64,000 bases of DNA, from assembly GCF_048771995.1 (NCBI RefSeq), contig NC_133063.1, positions 15,542,063 to 15,606,062 of the forward strand, read 5' to 3'. Source of the stretch: Taeniopygia guttata. Lineage: Eukaryota > Chordata > Aves > Passeriformes > Estrildidae. Positions 51,819 through 64,000 of this stretch are shown piece after piece. A model generated the notes under the pieces. The model had not been told where the DNA came from and ran no database searches. It saw only the letters and a program-made list of their open reading frames with translations. Every line of letters starts with the position of its first letter. Position 1 is the first letter of the stretch. The position numbers were made by a program, and so were the translations under genes.

Positions 51819-52260
51819 CAGTCATCCTCTCCGAGAGCGATCCTTTTGAACGTCTTGTGCAGCACCCGGTAATCCCGCATTGCCTGGGTGTGGGCAGCCG
51901 GCTGCTGCGCCAGGTGATGGAAGAGACTGTATGTCCTACCCATTCTTACATCTGGGGGTAAATTGATGTCCTGAGGAAACCTCCGGTTACCCACAATGAA
52001 GTGCTGGAGGCATTTTTGTCACAAACATATATGCAGGCTGTCCCTGATATCCGTCAGTCGCTCCCGGAGATGTCCCCTGCTCCACGATGACACGGGCATG
52101 GCAATGAGCAGGTGCATGACAATGGTCTTCATGGTGTAGGTGGAGAAGCTGAAGCCCAGAACAAGATGGGAGAAGAACTGAAGGCATTTGAGGTGCGAGC
52201 TGTCAGGGGGGGCCTGCCTGGCAATGTACTTGAAGAACTCAGCCTCTGCCACAGCGTAAT
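51819..52260 (-). pseudogene. ITPRIPL1-like C-terminal fragment A (unit 3)
   Basis: Same as 27477-27918. Unit 4 contains only its last 15 bases (63986-64000). Confidence 0.82.
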
Positions 52261-52588
52261 ACAACTAATCACCTTACTTTGTAGCCGCAACATCCAAGCC
52301 TGCACCACAGCCTGTTAACTACATATCCAATTATAACTTGTTACTTGTATCAACAACAACCCTTTTTATACAGACATTGTTAACAACATTGCCCAAAAGT
52401 TTAAATTTGCTTTTTTTGTTCATAACAACACTGTTGCTGCTGCTGATGGCAGAGTGCTGCTGCGCAGAAGCTTTATATCGTCTCTTTCTGTATCCCACGT
52501 TCCTTCCCCTCTCTTTTCCTCGGGGACGTGAGGTAGTTTTCTGCTACTGCCTGTGAAGCCCACAAGCACATACGCATGATCACCTCTT

Positions 52589-54148
52589 TCATGAGCCAAT
52601 GAGCAGCACACTTGCGAGCTGACGCCGAATATCCTGGTACTCGCTCATCGCCTGAGAGTGGGCAGCTGGACACCGTGCCAGCTGATGGAAGAGATTGGGT
52701 GGCTCAGCTGCTGCAATGTCCAGGGGCAAGCTAATCTCCTGAGGCAATCTCTTGTTGCCTATGATAAAGTGGTTAAGGCATTTCTCCTCCAGAGAGCAGC
52801 GCAGGTTCACACTGATATCTCGCATGCGCTGCAAGAAATACTTCCTGCGCCATTGTGACACGGGGAGACCGTTCAGGAGATGCATGACGATGGTCTTCAG
52901 GGTGTAGTTGGAAAAGCCTGTGCCCAGCAGAAGGCGGCAGAAAAGCTGCAGACATCTCAGGTGCAAACTGTCGGGGGGGGCCTTCCTGGCAATGTGCATG
53001 AAGAACTTCACCTCTGCCACAGCATAAGTCTCAGGCCATAGAGTGCTTGGGGTGCGTGTTTCCCTAGGCTGGCTGCTCACGAATATGTCAGAGCCACCTC
53101 TCCGCACCCCGAACAGGATCTCAATCCTGAAGCTTTCTCCGCCACTGATCGCCTTGAATTGGCAGGAGTGTGTGGAGGGCAGCGGGATTAAATTCCGGTT
53201 TTGTAACTGAGGCAAAGGTGGCATGATTGCTTTCACCAGTTGCTGGAACCAGCGGGCAGTTTTCTGCACGTCCAGGTAGGAGTCGGTGCACAGGGTGTCT
53301 AGGAGGCTGGGATCCTGATTGCTCCTCAGCTCCTCCTCGGGGTTGTGCAGGAAGCACAGCATGTTCTCACCCTGCTGCTGCCTCGTGCAGGTGCACTCCA
53401 GCTGCACGCGGACACGGAAGTTCCTCACGTGCCTCTGCCCCTCACCGTCCAGCTCCAGGTGGAAGCTGTGGCCTCGGGGAGGAGTCATGGGTATGAGCAC
53501 ACGGTACACGACATCCTGCTCCCAGGGACTCCACCCTTCAAAGGCACTGCCCACCCCGATGGGTCGGTGCAGGACTGGGTAGAAACTGTCAAACAAGACA
53601 TGCCCAAAGTAAATTGTATAATCGTCCATCAGGTCAGTTATCCACTCACAGACTCTCTGCAGGTCCTCTACAGGCCCCTCTATGCGCTCCATTATATCTT
53701 GTCCAACACGATCGTCAACATTGTCTTCTTCTTCTTGGACTACATTTGCAACATCATTGTCATTGTTGTTTTCTGCAAGTGCAGCCCCATTGGCAACATC
53801 ATTTCCATCATTGTCATCTTCATTTCCAGCAACATTGCCAACTTCCTCTTCATTTGCACCATGGTTTTCTTCTTCATTCTCCTCTCTCCTCAGGCTGCTT
53901 TTCCACCCAATAATCCACAGCACCAAGACCAGGGCCAGGAGCACAGCAACAGCTAAGAGCTGCAAGTGTGGCATCTTCTTCTGGGAGAGCTGCTCCACCT
54001 GCTGCTCCAGCCGAAGCCTCTCCCATTCCAAGTACTTTGCACGCGCTTCCATGTGCCAATGTGCTTCCTCATCCAAACCATCACCCACGGGCGGCGGGTA
54101 CTGGATGAGACCTTGCAAGAGCGCGAACAGGAACACGACTGGATCCAT
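52589..54148 (-). CDS. ITPRIPL1: ITPRIPL1-like protein, 519 aa (array unit 3)
   Basis: Same architecture and start logic as the unit 1 gene. It differs from unit 1 only near the N-terminus (DEEAHWHMEA instead of DEETHWRMEA). Intact. Confidence 0.93.
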   Translation of the reverse strand: MDPVVFLFALLQGLIQYPPPVGDGLDEEAHWHMEARAKYLEWERLRLEQQVEQLSQKKMPHLQLLAVAVLLALVLVLWIIGWKSSLRREENEEENHGANEEEVGNVAGNEDDNDGNDVANGAALAENNNDNDVANVVQEEEDNVDDRVGQDIMERIEGPVEDLQRVCEWITDLMDDYTIYFGHVLFDSFYPVLHRPIGVGSAFEGWSPWEQDVVYRVLIPMTPPRGHSFHLELDGEGQRHVRNFRVRVQLECTCTRQQQGENMLCFLHNPEEELRSNQDPSLLDTLCTDSYLDVQKTARWFQQLVKAIMPPLPQLQNRNLIPLPSTHSCQFKAISGGESFRIEILFGVRRGGSDIFVSSQPRETRTPSTLWPETYAVAEVKFFMHIARKAPPDSLHLRCLQLFCRLLLGTGFSNYTLKTIVMHLLNGLPVSQWRRKYFLQRMRDISVNLRCSLEEKCLNHFIIGNKRLPQEISLPLDIAAAEPPNLFHQLARCPAAHSQAMSEYQDIRRQLASVLLIGS

Positions 54149-54455
54149 GGTCTGCAGGAGGAGGGAGAGAAGGCCTTGAGTGGGGAAGGGAGGGCGGGAA
54201 CTACTGCTTGCTGCAGGGAGGACAGGATGCTCAGGGTTCTGGGCGCAGGAAGGACAGGGCCCCAGACAGCTGGCAGGCAGCAAGGGCTATCCCAGTGCCC
54301 CTGGAGCTGCAGCAGCAGCAGCAGCCCTGTGGCCTGCCCAAGGCTCTCCCATGAGGGGCTGTCCCTGCCTGCAGGGGGAGAAGCCAGCCCCGGTTGCAGC
54401 GTTTCTGCCCCAGCCCTTGTCCCCAGCCCAGCCTCCCCGCCGTGTGTGTACTCAC

Positions 54456-54582
54456 CGCTTGCCCAAGCAATAGAGGGCCAGCGTTAACCTGCTGGGGCCT
54501 TTTATTGCTTCCCCCTCTGTGACACGTCCCCTGTGATGTCACAGGTGCCAGAGCGCATCACAGACCAGCCAACCCCACCCTT
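54456..54582 (-). promoter_or_regulatory. Promoter and 5' UTR exon of the ITPRIPL1-like gene (unit 3)
   Basis: Same TATA-like box, CRE-like palindrome and 5' splice site as unit 1. Confidence 0.6.
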
Positions 54583-57500
54583 TGTCCCCTCAGCCAACTC
54601 CTCCCTCAGGAACTCAGAAAGGCCCTGGTGCACTGCTTAAGGCTGCTTTTGAGGGAAGCTTCTTCAAATAACTCCCATTGTTCTCTCTTTTGGATTTATT
54701 TTCATCTGCCTTCCACTCACAATCTCATAGATATCCCTGTTGGAAGGCGCCCTTGAGGATCATTGAGTCTAAGCTTTGACTCCTCACGGGTTGAGCTACA
54801 CTCAGATCTCAGAATCAGAGTGGTTGAAAAAGTCCCTGAAGATCCCACAGTGGGACCGCGAACCTAACACTGCCTACTCCTTTAAGAAATTGAGTCCTCA
54901 AATATTCCATGCCTTTTCAATCCCTTCAAGAGTGGGGACTCAGCTATTTCCCTAGGCAGCCACTTTCCACACTTGATAGTACTTTTGATGAAAGCAGTTT
55001 TTCTAAAATCCAATCTAAACATCTATATCTGATGCAACGTGAGGTCATTTTCCTTGTTCTTATTGCTTGTTTCCTTGTGTCACTGGACAAGTGGGATGTT
55101 CAGACATGCCCATTGTTAGCCAAAGATTTTGTCAACAGTTCATGTTTAAGAAATCACTCTGGCCCGCAAGTTCTAAAGATCAAATCTATTTATAAAATGA
55201 ATTATTTATTAAATAAACAAGAGATAATAGATGAAAGATCTCGGAGTTACTTACTACTCAGTATAAAACTAAAAGGTACTAGACGTAGATTAAACCATAA
55301 CAAACAATGTACAACATGAAGGTATCTATAGGAAAGCTTGTCAAAGAAACAGGAGTCAAATCTTACACACCACAGTGATGATGATGATAATTATTTGGAT
55401 GTCTTTCACTTAACCTCCTCAGCAGTAATTGCAAAACAAGTGTCCTTGTCCACAAGAGAAACACCACACATTTCCAGAGAAATGTATAGAAAATTTCTGC
55501 TTTGTGAAAGTTTGGTATGGCTTTTTAGAGTTATAAAGTGAGGTGCCTGTCAGTGAGAAATCCAGCTTGTCTTTCCAGCTCTCACTTTAACAGTAAGATG
55601 TTTCTTGGCAGCTGGGAGATGCCAGCCCGCTGTTAACCCCACAGTGGCAAAAGAATTCACTGCAAGACTGTTATTCCTGTTTGAATTACCTGTCCAGGTA
55701 ACAAACCACAGATCAGCTCTTGAGCAGAATGAGATGCCCTGCCACACCTGGGAGAAGAAATCAATCCCCACCCGGCTACAACCTCCCTTCAGGGAGCTGT
55801 AGGGAACTGTAAGGTCCCTCTGAGGCGCTTTTTCTCTCTGCTAAACACCCCCACTATTGCAGCGGGCAGTGTTCTGAGTGCCATGACCTTTCTGAAGAAG
55901 CCTCACAAAACACCTCGCCGTCTGTGCTCACACCGGGTGATTTCAGCTCTTTTATGATCCGGGCGACGCAGAAGAAGAGACGGGGTCTTTGTGGGGACTT
56001 CCAAGGTGAGCCTTTATTGAGCTTCTTCCTTGAGATGGTCCAGGGACAAAGAGCCACTCAGGCTGGGAAAGCAGGGATTTACACAGGGATCTTGAGGGGC
56101 GGGACAGAACACTAGGGCCAACGGGATGAGGGCACAGGGGTGGAGTGAGAGGGAAGGGCCAATGGGATACATTAAATCTGCATGTCACAACAAGGCATGC
56201 TGGGAGAAGCCTTTATCCTCAACCTAAGTGGGTATGGCTTGAGAGGTTTTCCCTCCAGGGGAGTGCTGTGGATTCTTTCCCTCTTGGCCCACCAGCCTCC
56301 ACACCCCACTTCCCTCAGCCCTCTTTCATCAGACTTGTGCTCTTATAGAAGTGTTTCTAATAAAAAGGACTAGCATTTGTGGACATCAATGCCCTTCAAA
56401 CTACATGCTCAGGGGCCCTTCTTAATTAGTTCCTGAGCTTGCTCTCCTACAACCCTTGGGAGTAGCTCTGCGGACAGTTTTTTCCATAACACCTAAGATT
56501 TTTTTTACTCAAGCACTTCTTGATTACTGTGCCCAAGACAGCATCAATCACCACTTCACCCACAAGAACATCTCTACAGACAAACTCCAGGTCTAGGAGG
56601 CTAGTTGGCTCCCACAGTACCCATGTCAAAAAGCTACTTTCAGTGTGTACTTCCAGAATTTTCTGGGCTTGTTCAGCTCTTCCCTGTGATGTCTCCATTT
56701 GCAGCTAAGAAGTTGAGGTGCACCATGAGTATGACTTTGTGTGACTGATCAAGAGATTTCCTTTCATTCCTTAGAGCATTATCCACCAGTGTCATCATCC
56801 TGGCTCAGTGATCCCTTAGAGACTGAGTGAAGCTCACAGAGGGAATAGATTGTCTCACAAAAGGGATGGCAGACAGTGTCCAAGTGTGCTTTTACTCTAG
56901 AGGAAAGGTGTGGCAGCAATTCCCCCTGCTGATTGAGCAGTGCCTTCTCCATGTCCTGCATGCTCGGGTCTGTGTCAGATTTTGCCCAGGCAGTGTCTAA
57001 GGATGGGTAGCTCCTCCATACAGACCCCAGTGAACACAAGGAGGAATCTTAGCGATGCCTCTTGCACGGTCCCTGACCAGCTGCAGCTGCCAGCAAGAAT
57101 TTCTGGGTCCATCTAAAATGGTCACCCTGGCTGTGACAGTGTTAGAGGAAAGGGGGATGAAAGCCATCTTCGTAGCCGCTGAAGTGTGACGACCCATGCT
57201 TAAGGGGAAGGAAGCGCTGAAGATTTGCGATCCAAATGAGTAACAAAAGTCAGGGGGTCCACAATCAGAAAACTTTATTACCTAACTACACACTGGGCTT
57301 GGAAATCAATATGTTAGTCCCCTGACATGAGCACAAGGCAGTGGGTTGTGGATAAAGGGGTAGGGTTAAAGGGAAGAGAAGAAAAAGAGGGAGAGATGAA
57401 TTAAAGAAAGAGAGAAAGAAAAAGACAAAGAAGAAAAGAGAGACAAAAAAAGAACACCCGTCCTGGTTCCAGTGTTGATCCAGTTAATGGAATGTCAATC

Positions 57501-58479
57501 CTGGCTGCAGTGCCAATCCTGGCAATAATCCTGAGTTCAGCATCAATCCAGCTGTGCTGGTCTGGTCTATGAGATGTCCAGGGTCCTGAGGGCACTTTCC
57601 AGGCTTGGGGGTTACCTTTTTATCGACAGGTTTCTCTGCCCTAAACACAGGTTTCCCACTTTCTATGTCAATTAATTACCATGTACAGTCTTTTCTTTCA
57701 GGCCTTCCTGGACATGGGGCAGAGGGCTTTGGTGCTTTTTGAGGGTCTTAATCCTACTCTATAGTCCACGCTCTCTTCTTGGCCTTATTCTTGTGCTTAT
57801 GCTGTACTGTGCTGTGGCTCTTTCTCACTGAAAAGTGCTGCCCTATTTCCGCCTGGCCCCCCTTCTCCAGCCATATCTTGGTCTTTCTCACAGCATTTTA
57901 ATACCAGCAGTCCTTGGCTATTACCAACAGTTCCTGGTTGGCTCCACTGCCATACAATTATCAATGTTAGAGACTCACTCATTGCTCCCTTATATTCTGA
58001 GAATCAAGAGCTCAAAAGGTCTCCCTTTGGACACTTTACAGTTGCAACAGAGTGGGATTTAGTCATAGGAATGTTCCATCATTCAGGTCTTTTCTCTGTA
58101 ACTTTGTTTGAAGGTTTGTCAACAAGAATATTATTCCACTTGGGTTCTTAGTCAAAAAAAGTCAGCAAAGAAAAATAAATCAGCAAAGAAAAATAATTTT
58201 CCAAGGCTGTTCATTAAAAAAAAAAGAAAAAAAATTGCACTAGTTAGACACCTGTTAGTTCCTGGGAACAAAGAATGTTTCTGATACATTCAAAAGGAGC
58301 TTAATATAAATGGAGTTTGTCAAGGCTTAGGCCTAATGAGGGTTTCTCAGATTGTAGTGCAGCCAGGGGCAAGGGGAGTCCATCACCACAATCCGCCCTG
58401 CAATGGAAGTCAGCTTCTCTGGGCCTCCACACGGTAGTCATCTCTGGATGCTGTGCTGGGGAGACTGCCAAGACAACCC

Positions 58480-59142
58480 TGTTATGGACAGGCTTACAAC
58501 GAAAACTTCAAAGTAACAAAAAAAAGCAGGCCAGTTAATTACAAACAAGTAAGCCTGTTTATTACAGACAGAACAACTGGAAGCCAAAGCCTCCGACTAG
58601 TCCGGAGACTGTTTCAACAATTTAGTAATTGTACACCTAGGGGCATTTCTAAGGATACCAGCTCCAAGCAAAGACCTGGGTGTCACACACCCCAGGCCTT
58701 TTAAAGTCTCTCTCTTCTTCCCTTACTGGGGCGCTCAGGATCCGTGCTGTGATCGGTTTCTTTTTCTGTTGCTGATTGGCCCATAAGCTGGTGCAATCAT
58801 TTTGAGATTCTTGCTTCTTATTGGCTGGTCTCTCCTCCAGTCTTAATCCAAGCTGTGGCTGTGCTCTACGATGGTATACTTCTAGAAGCTTCTCTGCCCC
58901 CCCTCCACAAAGATTGGCATTTCCTCCCTGGTTCCAGTCCCCTTTCAGGTGTATACAACAGTATTGATCTCTAATACAACTAATCACCTTACTTTGTAGC
59001 CACAACATCCAAGCCTGCACCACACCCTGTTAACTACTTATCCAATTATAACTTGTTACTTGTATCAACAACAACCCTTTTTATACAGACATTGTTAACA
59101 ACATTGCCCAAAAGTTTAAATTTTTATTTTTTGTTCATAACA
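58480..59142 (-). mobile_element. Solo LTR, full length (unit 3)
   Basis: Same as 34147-34809. Confidence 0.78.
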
Positions 59143-59303
59143 ACACTGTAGCTGCTGCTGATGGCAGAGTGCTGCTGCGCAGAAGCTTTATATCTTCTCT
59201 TTCTGTATCCCACGTTCCCCTCTCTTTTCCTCGGGGACGTGAGGTGGTTTTCTGCTACTGCCTGTGAAGCCCACAAGCACAGCTGTACGCATGATCACCT
59301 CTT

Positions 59304-59675
59304 TCATGAGCCAATGAGCAGCACACTTGCGAGCTGACGCCGAACATCCTGGTACTCGCTCATCGCCTGAGAGTGGGCAGCTGGACACCGTGCCAGCTGA
59401 TGGAAGAGATTGGGTGGCTCAGCTGCTGCAATGTCCAGGGGCAAGCTAATCTCCTGAGGCAATCTCTTGTTGCCTATGATAAAGTGGTTAAGGCATTTCT
59501 CCTCCAGAGAGCAGCGCAGGTTCACACTGATATCTCGCATGCGCTGCAAGAAATACCTCCTGCGCCATTGTGACACGGGGAGACTGTTCAGGAGGTGCAT
59601 GACGATGGTCTTCAGGGTGTAGGTGGAAAAGCCTGTGCCCAGCAGAAGGCGGCAGAAAAGCTGCAGACATCTCAG
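59304..59675 (-). pseudogene. ITPRIPL1-like C-terminal fragment B (unit 3)
   Basis: Same as 34971-35342; the last residue is Ser, as in the intact gene, instead of Cys. Confidence 0.85.
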
Positions 59676-61217
59676 GTTGACCAACATCTCTTGCAGCCTG
59701 CAACTCACCTCAGAGCAGTCAAAGAGTGTCAATAAGGACTGGAGGGATCACAGCGTTTTCTGGATGCAGCTCCAACCTTGGCAGAAATAAACCAACCTAC
59801 AACCCCCTGGCATGAGGCTTTCCCACTACCACTGGTCCCACCAAAGCCAGTTCTCCTGTTCCGAGGCTGAAGGTAGAAGTGAAGATGAGGAGAGTAAAGA
59901 GAAAAGCAGCTGCATAAGTTTGAGCACTAGAGTGAAGTTCCTTTTAATGACTTTATGAAATGACATTACCAAATACTCCTTGGGTTAAAAGTGGCTTCCC
60001 ATCGCAGTAGTATGGACTTGTTTAGGTTGAAAAAGATCTCTAAGATTGTAGAGAGTCCACCCACAAACCTGACATTGACAAGTCGACTTTGAAACCATGT
60101 CCCCAGGTGCCACATCCACACATTCCATAAGAGTCTCCAGACATGACAATATCATTAATTCCACGGGCAGCCATGACAACACTTAACAACCTTTTCAGAG
60201 GAGAAATTTGTCCTTAATACCCAATCTAAGCCCCCCCCGACAGAAGTTGAGGCCATTTCCTCTTGTCCTCTCCCTTGTTTCCTGGGAGCAGAGCCTGACC
60301 CCCACCTGGGGTGTGGCTCCACACTTCTGTCAGGGAGTTGTAGAGAACAAGAAAGCCCCCCTGAGCCTCCTCTTCTCCATTCTCAGCCCCTCCAGCTCCC
60401 TCAGCTGCTCCTCATCAGACTTAATCACCAGACCCTTTCCTGTGCTCAGGCCTTTGCCGCCACTGCTTTGGGACCTGTTGCAGCATTCCACACTCCACAC
60501 AGGCATGTTTTTATCTAACCCTTTCTTGCTCTGAGTGAAAGATTAACCCCTTTTCTTTGCAGTGACCTAACTTGCAGTCTGATTGCTGGCTCTGCTTGTT
60601 TACTTCCCTTTTGCATCACCCTCACAAAAGAAGAAGTCACCATACTAAAGAAACTGCTGCTAGAGGGGAGTAGAGAAAGTCAGCAAGTACTTTGTGAGCA
60701 ATTCCCATCCTTTATTCATCAGTGCGTATGATTTGGGCTAGCCAAACAGTTGGAAATGGTTGTTTCCCTCTTCCCCTGCTCAGGGTGCTTTAACAAGGGA
60801 AGACTGATGTTCTGGAGAGGGGAAGTGCGTCCGCAGCCATTCACTTGTTATGATTCTCCAGGGCCAGAGTGGAATACATAAACCTCTGGCTCCAGCTAGA
60901 GGCCACTCATGGCTGGGTTTCTAAGCAGAACAGATCTCTCTTTATGAAGTATCACTCTGCTCCGTTAAGGTGTGTGGTACAATAGGCCCAGTATCTCATA
61001 GGGAACAAGAAGACAAGAGAATAGAGAAATTGCTGCTTCCCGGGAAGTGGCTGAACATTGCTCGTCTATGAGAAGTAGAGAATAAATGTTTTTTCTCCTT
61101 TACTTCTGCATGCACAAACTCAATTTTTTCACTTCAATTAACAGCCTTATCTCAACTGACTACTTGTTTTCCATTTTATGTTCTCTCCCCTGTCACACTA
61201 GGAAAGGGAGTGTGATG

Positions 61218-61930
61218 GAGTGGCTTAGTGACCACCTGGCATTCAGCCAAGGTGAACCCACTACACCCATTCTAAAAAAGGGTAGAAAGGAATACTCTGG
61301 AAATGACCAACCCATCAGCCTCATGTCAGTGCCTCGGAAGATCACGGAACACATCCTCCTTGAAGCTATGCTAAGGCACATGGAGAACAGGGAGGTGATT
61401 TGGGACAGCCGAGGGTGAGTCTTGCCCGACCTACCCAATGGCCTTCAATGATGGATCGAGTACATGAAGGGACAAGGGGAAGGCTACAGGTGTCATTTAT
61501 CTGGACTACCGTAAAGCCTTTGACATGATCCCCAAAACATTCTCCCTAAATTTGAGAGAGATGGATTTGGTGCCTGGACTGTTGGATGGATAAGAAATTG
61601 CATGCATGGTGCTTCCAGAGATCAACAGCTAAGAGTCAGGATGGACCTCAAAGTTCTGTTCTCTGAGCAATGTCTATTAATATCTTCATTAATCCTGTAC
61701 ACAGAGGTATCCTCAGCAGGTTTGCTGATGTCACCAAGCAGCAGCTGACACACCTGAAGAATGGAATGACTACTAAAGAGATGTGATGTGCTTGAGGAGT
61801 GGAACCATAGCAGTCTCATGTGGTTTAAAAAGATCAAGTATGAGGTGCTGCACCTGAGTCAGGGTAGGTCTCAGGATGCATCCAGGCACAGTCTGGCCCC
61901 AGGATGCAAAGAGGATGGGAGTTTCTGCCT
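61218..61930 (+). mobile_element. CR1 LINE coding fragment spanning the unit 3/4 junction
   Basis: Same element as at 36885, near-identical. Confidence 0.88.
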
Positions 61931-64000
61931 GCCTGTCTGTGCCCTGTCAGCCTGTTGTGTAGGCCCCAAGGCAGCCAGGCTGTTACTACACCACTGTGTC
62001 CCTCGCTCTCTGTGCCCGGCACCTCCGGCCCTGCTGCCCTGCTCCCGGAGCCCTGTCCCCGGGCAGAGCCGTTCCCTGCCCGGGCACTGCCCCTTGGGGT
62101 GCTCCCTGCTGCGGCCTGGGCTGGCCCCAGAGCAGGGTCCCCCTGCGGGTGGCCCCGGGCGGGCCGCGTGTCCCCGGCCGGCTGTGCCCGGGCAGCTGCC
62201 TCAGCCGTGAGGGCTGCAGAGCTGCGGGAGCCCACGGCTCTCTGCCGGCCGCGCTGCAGAGCTCCCAGCTCCAGCTGGCAGGGCCTCAGCGCCCGCCCTG
62301 TGCCCTCCCGCAGGGACAGGCAGGCCAGGCCCTGCTTGCTGCCCTCATGGCGGCATTCCTGGCCCCTGCGCTCTCCAAGGGCTTCTCCAGGGGCACCCTC
62401 CTGCGGCCTTTGGGTCCCTGCACGGGAGCCGTGAGAGACCGGCACAGGGGCTGTTGGCAAGGGCCTGGAGGGACAGCGCCAGGGCCAGTGGCTTCCCACT
62501 GACAGAGGGCAGCCTTAGGCTGGAGCTGTGCAAGGACTTCTGCTCTCTGAGGCTGCTGAGCCTCTGGCCCACGCTGCCCACAGGAGCTGTGGCTGCCCCA
62601 TCCCTGGCTGTGTTCCAGGCCAGCTTGGATGGGCCTTGGAGCAACCTGGCCTAGCGGAAGGTGTCCCTGCCCTTGGCAGCAGGGCTGGGACAAGACAATT
62701 TCTAAGCACCCTTCCAAGCCAAGGCATTCTGGGATTCTGTGATCAGAGGGGCTGGGGGTGGCTTGGCTTAATTTCGGCTAGAGATAATTCACCACTCTGA
62801 GTTTGGTTGAGTTCAAGGAGTCATGCTCATGAGCCCAGATTCACAGCCCGTGACATTTACCACTACTATAGGCCTGGCTGACATCAATAAAGTCTTGCAC
62901 ACTCCAGATTCTGCACAAATTGCCTTTTATTGACACCAGAGCAAAGCGTTTTCCAGTTTGCTACTTATAAATGCATTAACTCTAGAGCGGGAATATGGGT
63001 TGCAACAGATAGCAAGACTGGATATGGCTTTACATCTGTATAAAATTTATATCACGCATGTAATCTATTATAGGCATATGATATAGAATATATATTACAG
63101 AGTTATATTCATATTTAATGTATACAGCAAGTATATATCATATGTATGCTATATATGTAATAAATATATCTATTTTATGAAAAACCTTCCAGACATAAAG
63201 GGACTATGAGCAACAATATGTGTCACAACAGACACTGGCAATAAATATGTGTTCTACTGTTACTATTTAAACGAAATTACATATGCAACTCTTTAAAATC
63301 ACTTTTTATCCTGATGTAACTCCATATTTCATATTTTGATATTATTTATGTTACTATATTGTTTTGATTTATCGTATTTTACTAGTAGATATGATAATTC
63401 ATAAACTTTATAGTATATAACAGGCATACACAATAGATCTATCTATGAAACAAAAACCTTGATTCTGCTATAGATAAAATTTCATGTCAGCTCCAACACA
63501 CGTGGTCTAATGTTGACATAAAGGTGTCTCTTCCAGGGACATGGAGAGGCTCCATCCATTGACTCATCCCGGGTCACCAGTGCCAGTTTTTCCTCATATT
63601 CTTTTTTGCCCCATTTCTATTTTTCTTTTTCTGTCCCAGATTCCCACTTTTTTCATGCTTGAAATTTTAGCTCTCCTCAAAGGCTGGGAAGAACTGCATA
63701 TTGCAGGTGGGGTTTGGAGACTTTAGCTCAGCATGTAGAGCAGGGCTCAATGACAGCTGGGTGCCTTTTTTGGAAAGTGAAATGATACAAAGAAGTAGAA
63801 TAAACCCTCCCGTGGCAGTCCACTTTCTGAGGTGCCAGCAGAGGCTGTTGGACCTTCTCCAGAGCCTTTGCACGCATCCTCTTCTCCTTAGCACCAAATT
63901 TGTGCTAGGAGGTGGTTGTCTGCTGCCAGCTGCGAGCAGCACAAGCACTGCTCTGTGCACTTGGCCATGGCTCCTGCCCTTCCTTCAGTCATCCTCTCCG
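61342..64000. repeat. Tandem array unit 4, partial, runs off the window
   Basis: Continues the array through CR1, GC-rich block, AT-rich block and the first bases of ITPRIPL1-like fragment A. The right end of the array is not in the window. Confidence 0.96.

Larger units (their letters stand above)
49179..61341. repeat. Tandem array unit 3 (12.16 kb)
   Basis: Complete unit, near-identical to unit 2. The indels against unit 2 (4 bases of TGTC, 3 bases of CAG) account exactly for the length change. Confidence 0.97.

Noticed and set aside
24837-64000. CRISPR-like or satellite interpretation of the repeats
   Set aside because: The period is ~12 kb with complex content; it is a segmental tandem array, not a short satellite or CRISPR.

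Overview
The window is bird nuclear DNA. It carries spliced vertebrate genes, many CR1 LINE fragments with the typical CR1 3' ends, and several solo LTRs of avian endogenous retrovirus types; a songbird is likely. No bacterial features are present. The gene order SLC30A5 then CCNB1 matches human 5q13, which corresponds to the avian Z chromosome. The window is therefore probably sex-linked: either Z, or a decaying W (or other amplified) copy. The sequence alone does not decide this.

Left third, 1-17.6 kb: the + strand holds 14 coding exons of SLC30A5 (zinc transporter ZnT5), from about human residue 70 to the stop codon. All frames are open and all exon phases match. Thirteen of the 14 exons have canonical splice borders where visible; the exon ending at 11797 uses a GC donor. 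The introns hold CR1 and LTR insertions.

Middle, 17.9-24.8 kb: repeat-rich DNA with two LTRs, a strong CpG island (20.4-21.3 kb), and a broken cyclin B1 (CCNB1) relic in the expected syntenic place (21.1-22.7 kb). The relic keeps its splice acceptors, so it is not a retrocopy. An LTR-like stretch and a minus-strand CR1 follow.

Right, 24.84-64.0 kb: a head-to-tail tandem array with a period of about 12.17 kb. It has three full units (12,172, 12,170 and 12,163 bp) and 2.65 kb of a fourth that runs off the window. The units are nearly identical. Each holds one intact minus-strand ITPRIPL1-like gene: 519 aa, with a short 5' UTR exon, a ~304-bp intron, a TATA-like box and a CRE-like palindrome. 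Each also holds two truncated ITPRIPL1-family C-terminal fragments, a full and a partial copy of one LTR, other LTRs, CR1 pieces in both orientations, a GC-rich block and an AT-rich block.

The single-copy part and the array have no visible functional link. The array looks like a recently amplified or gene-conversion-homogenised amplicon that started inside a CR1 element.
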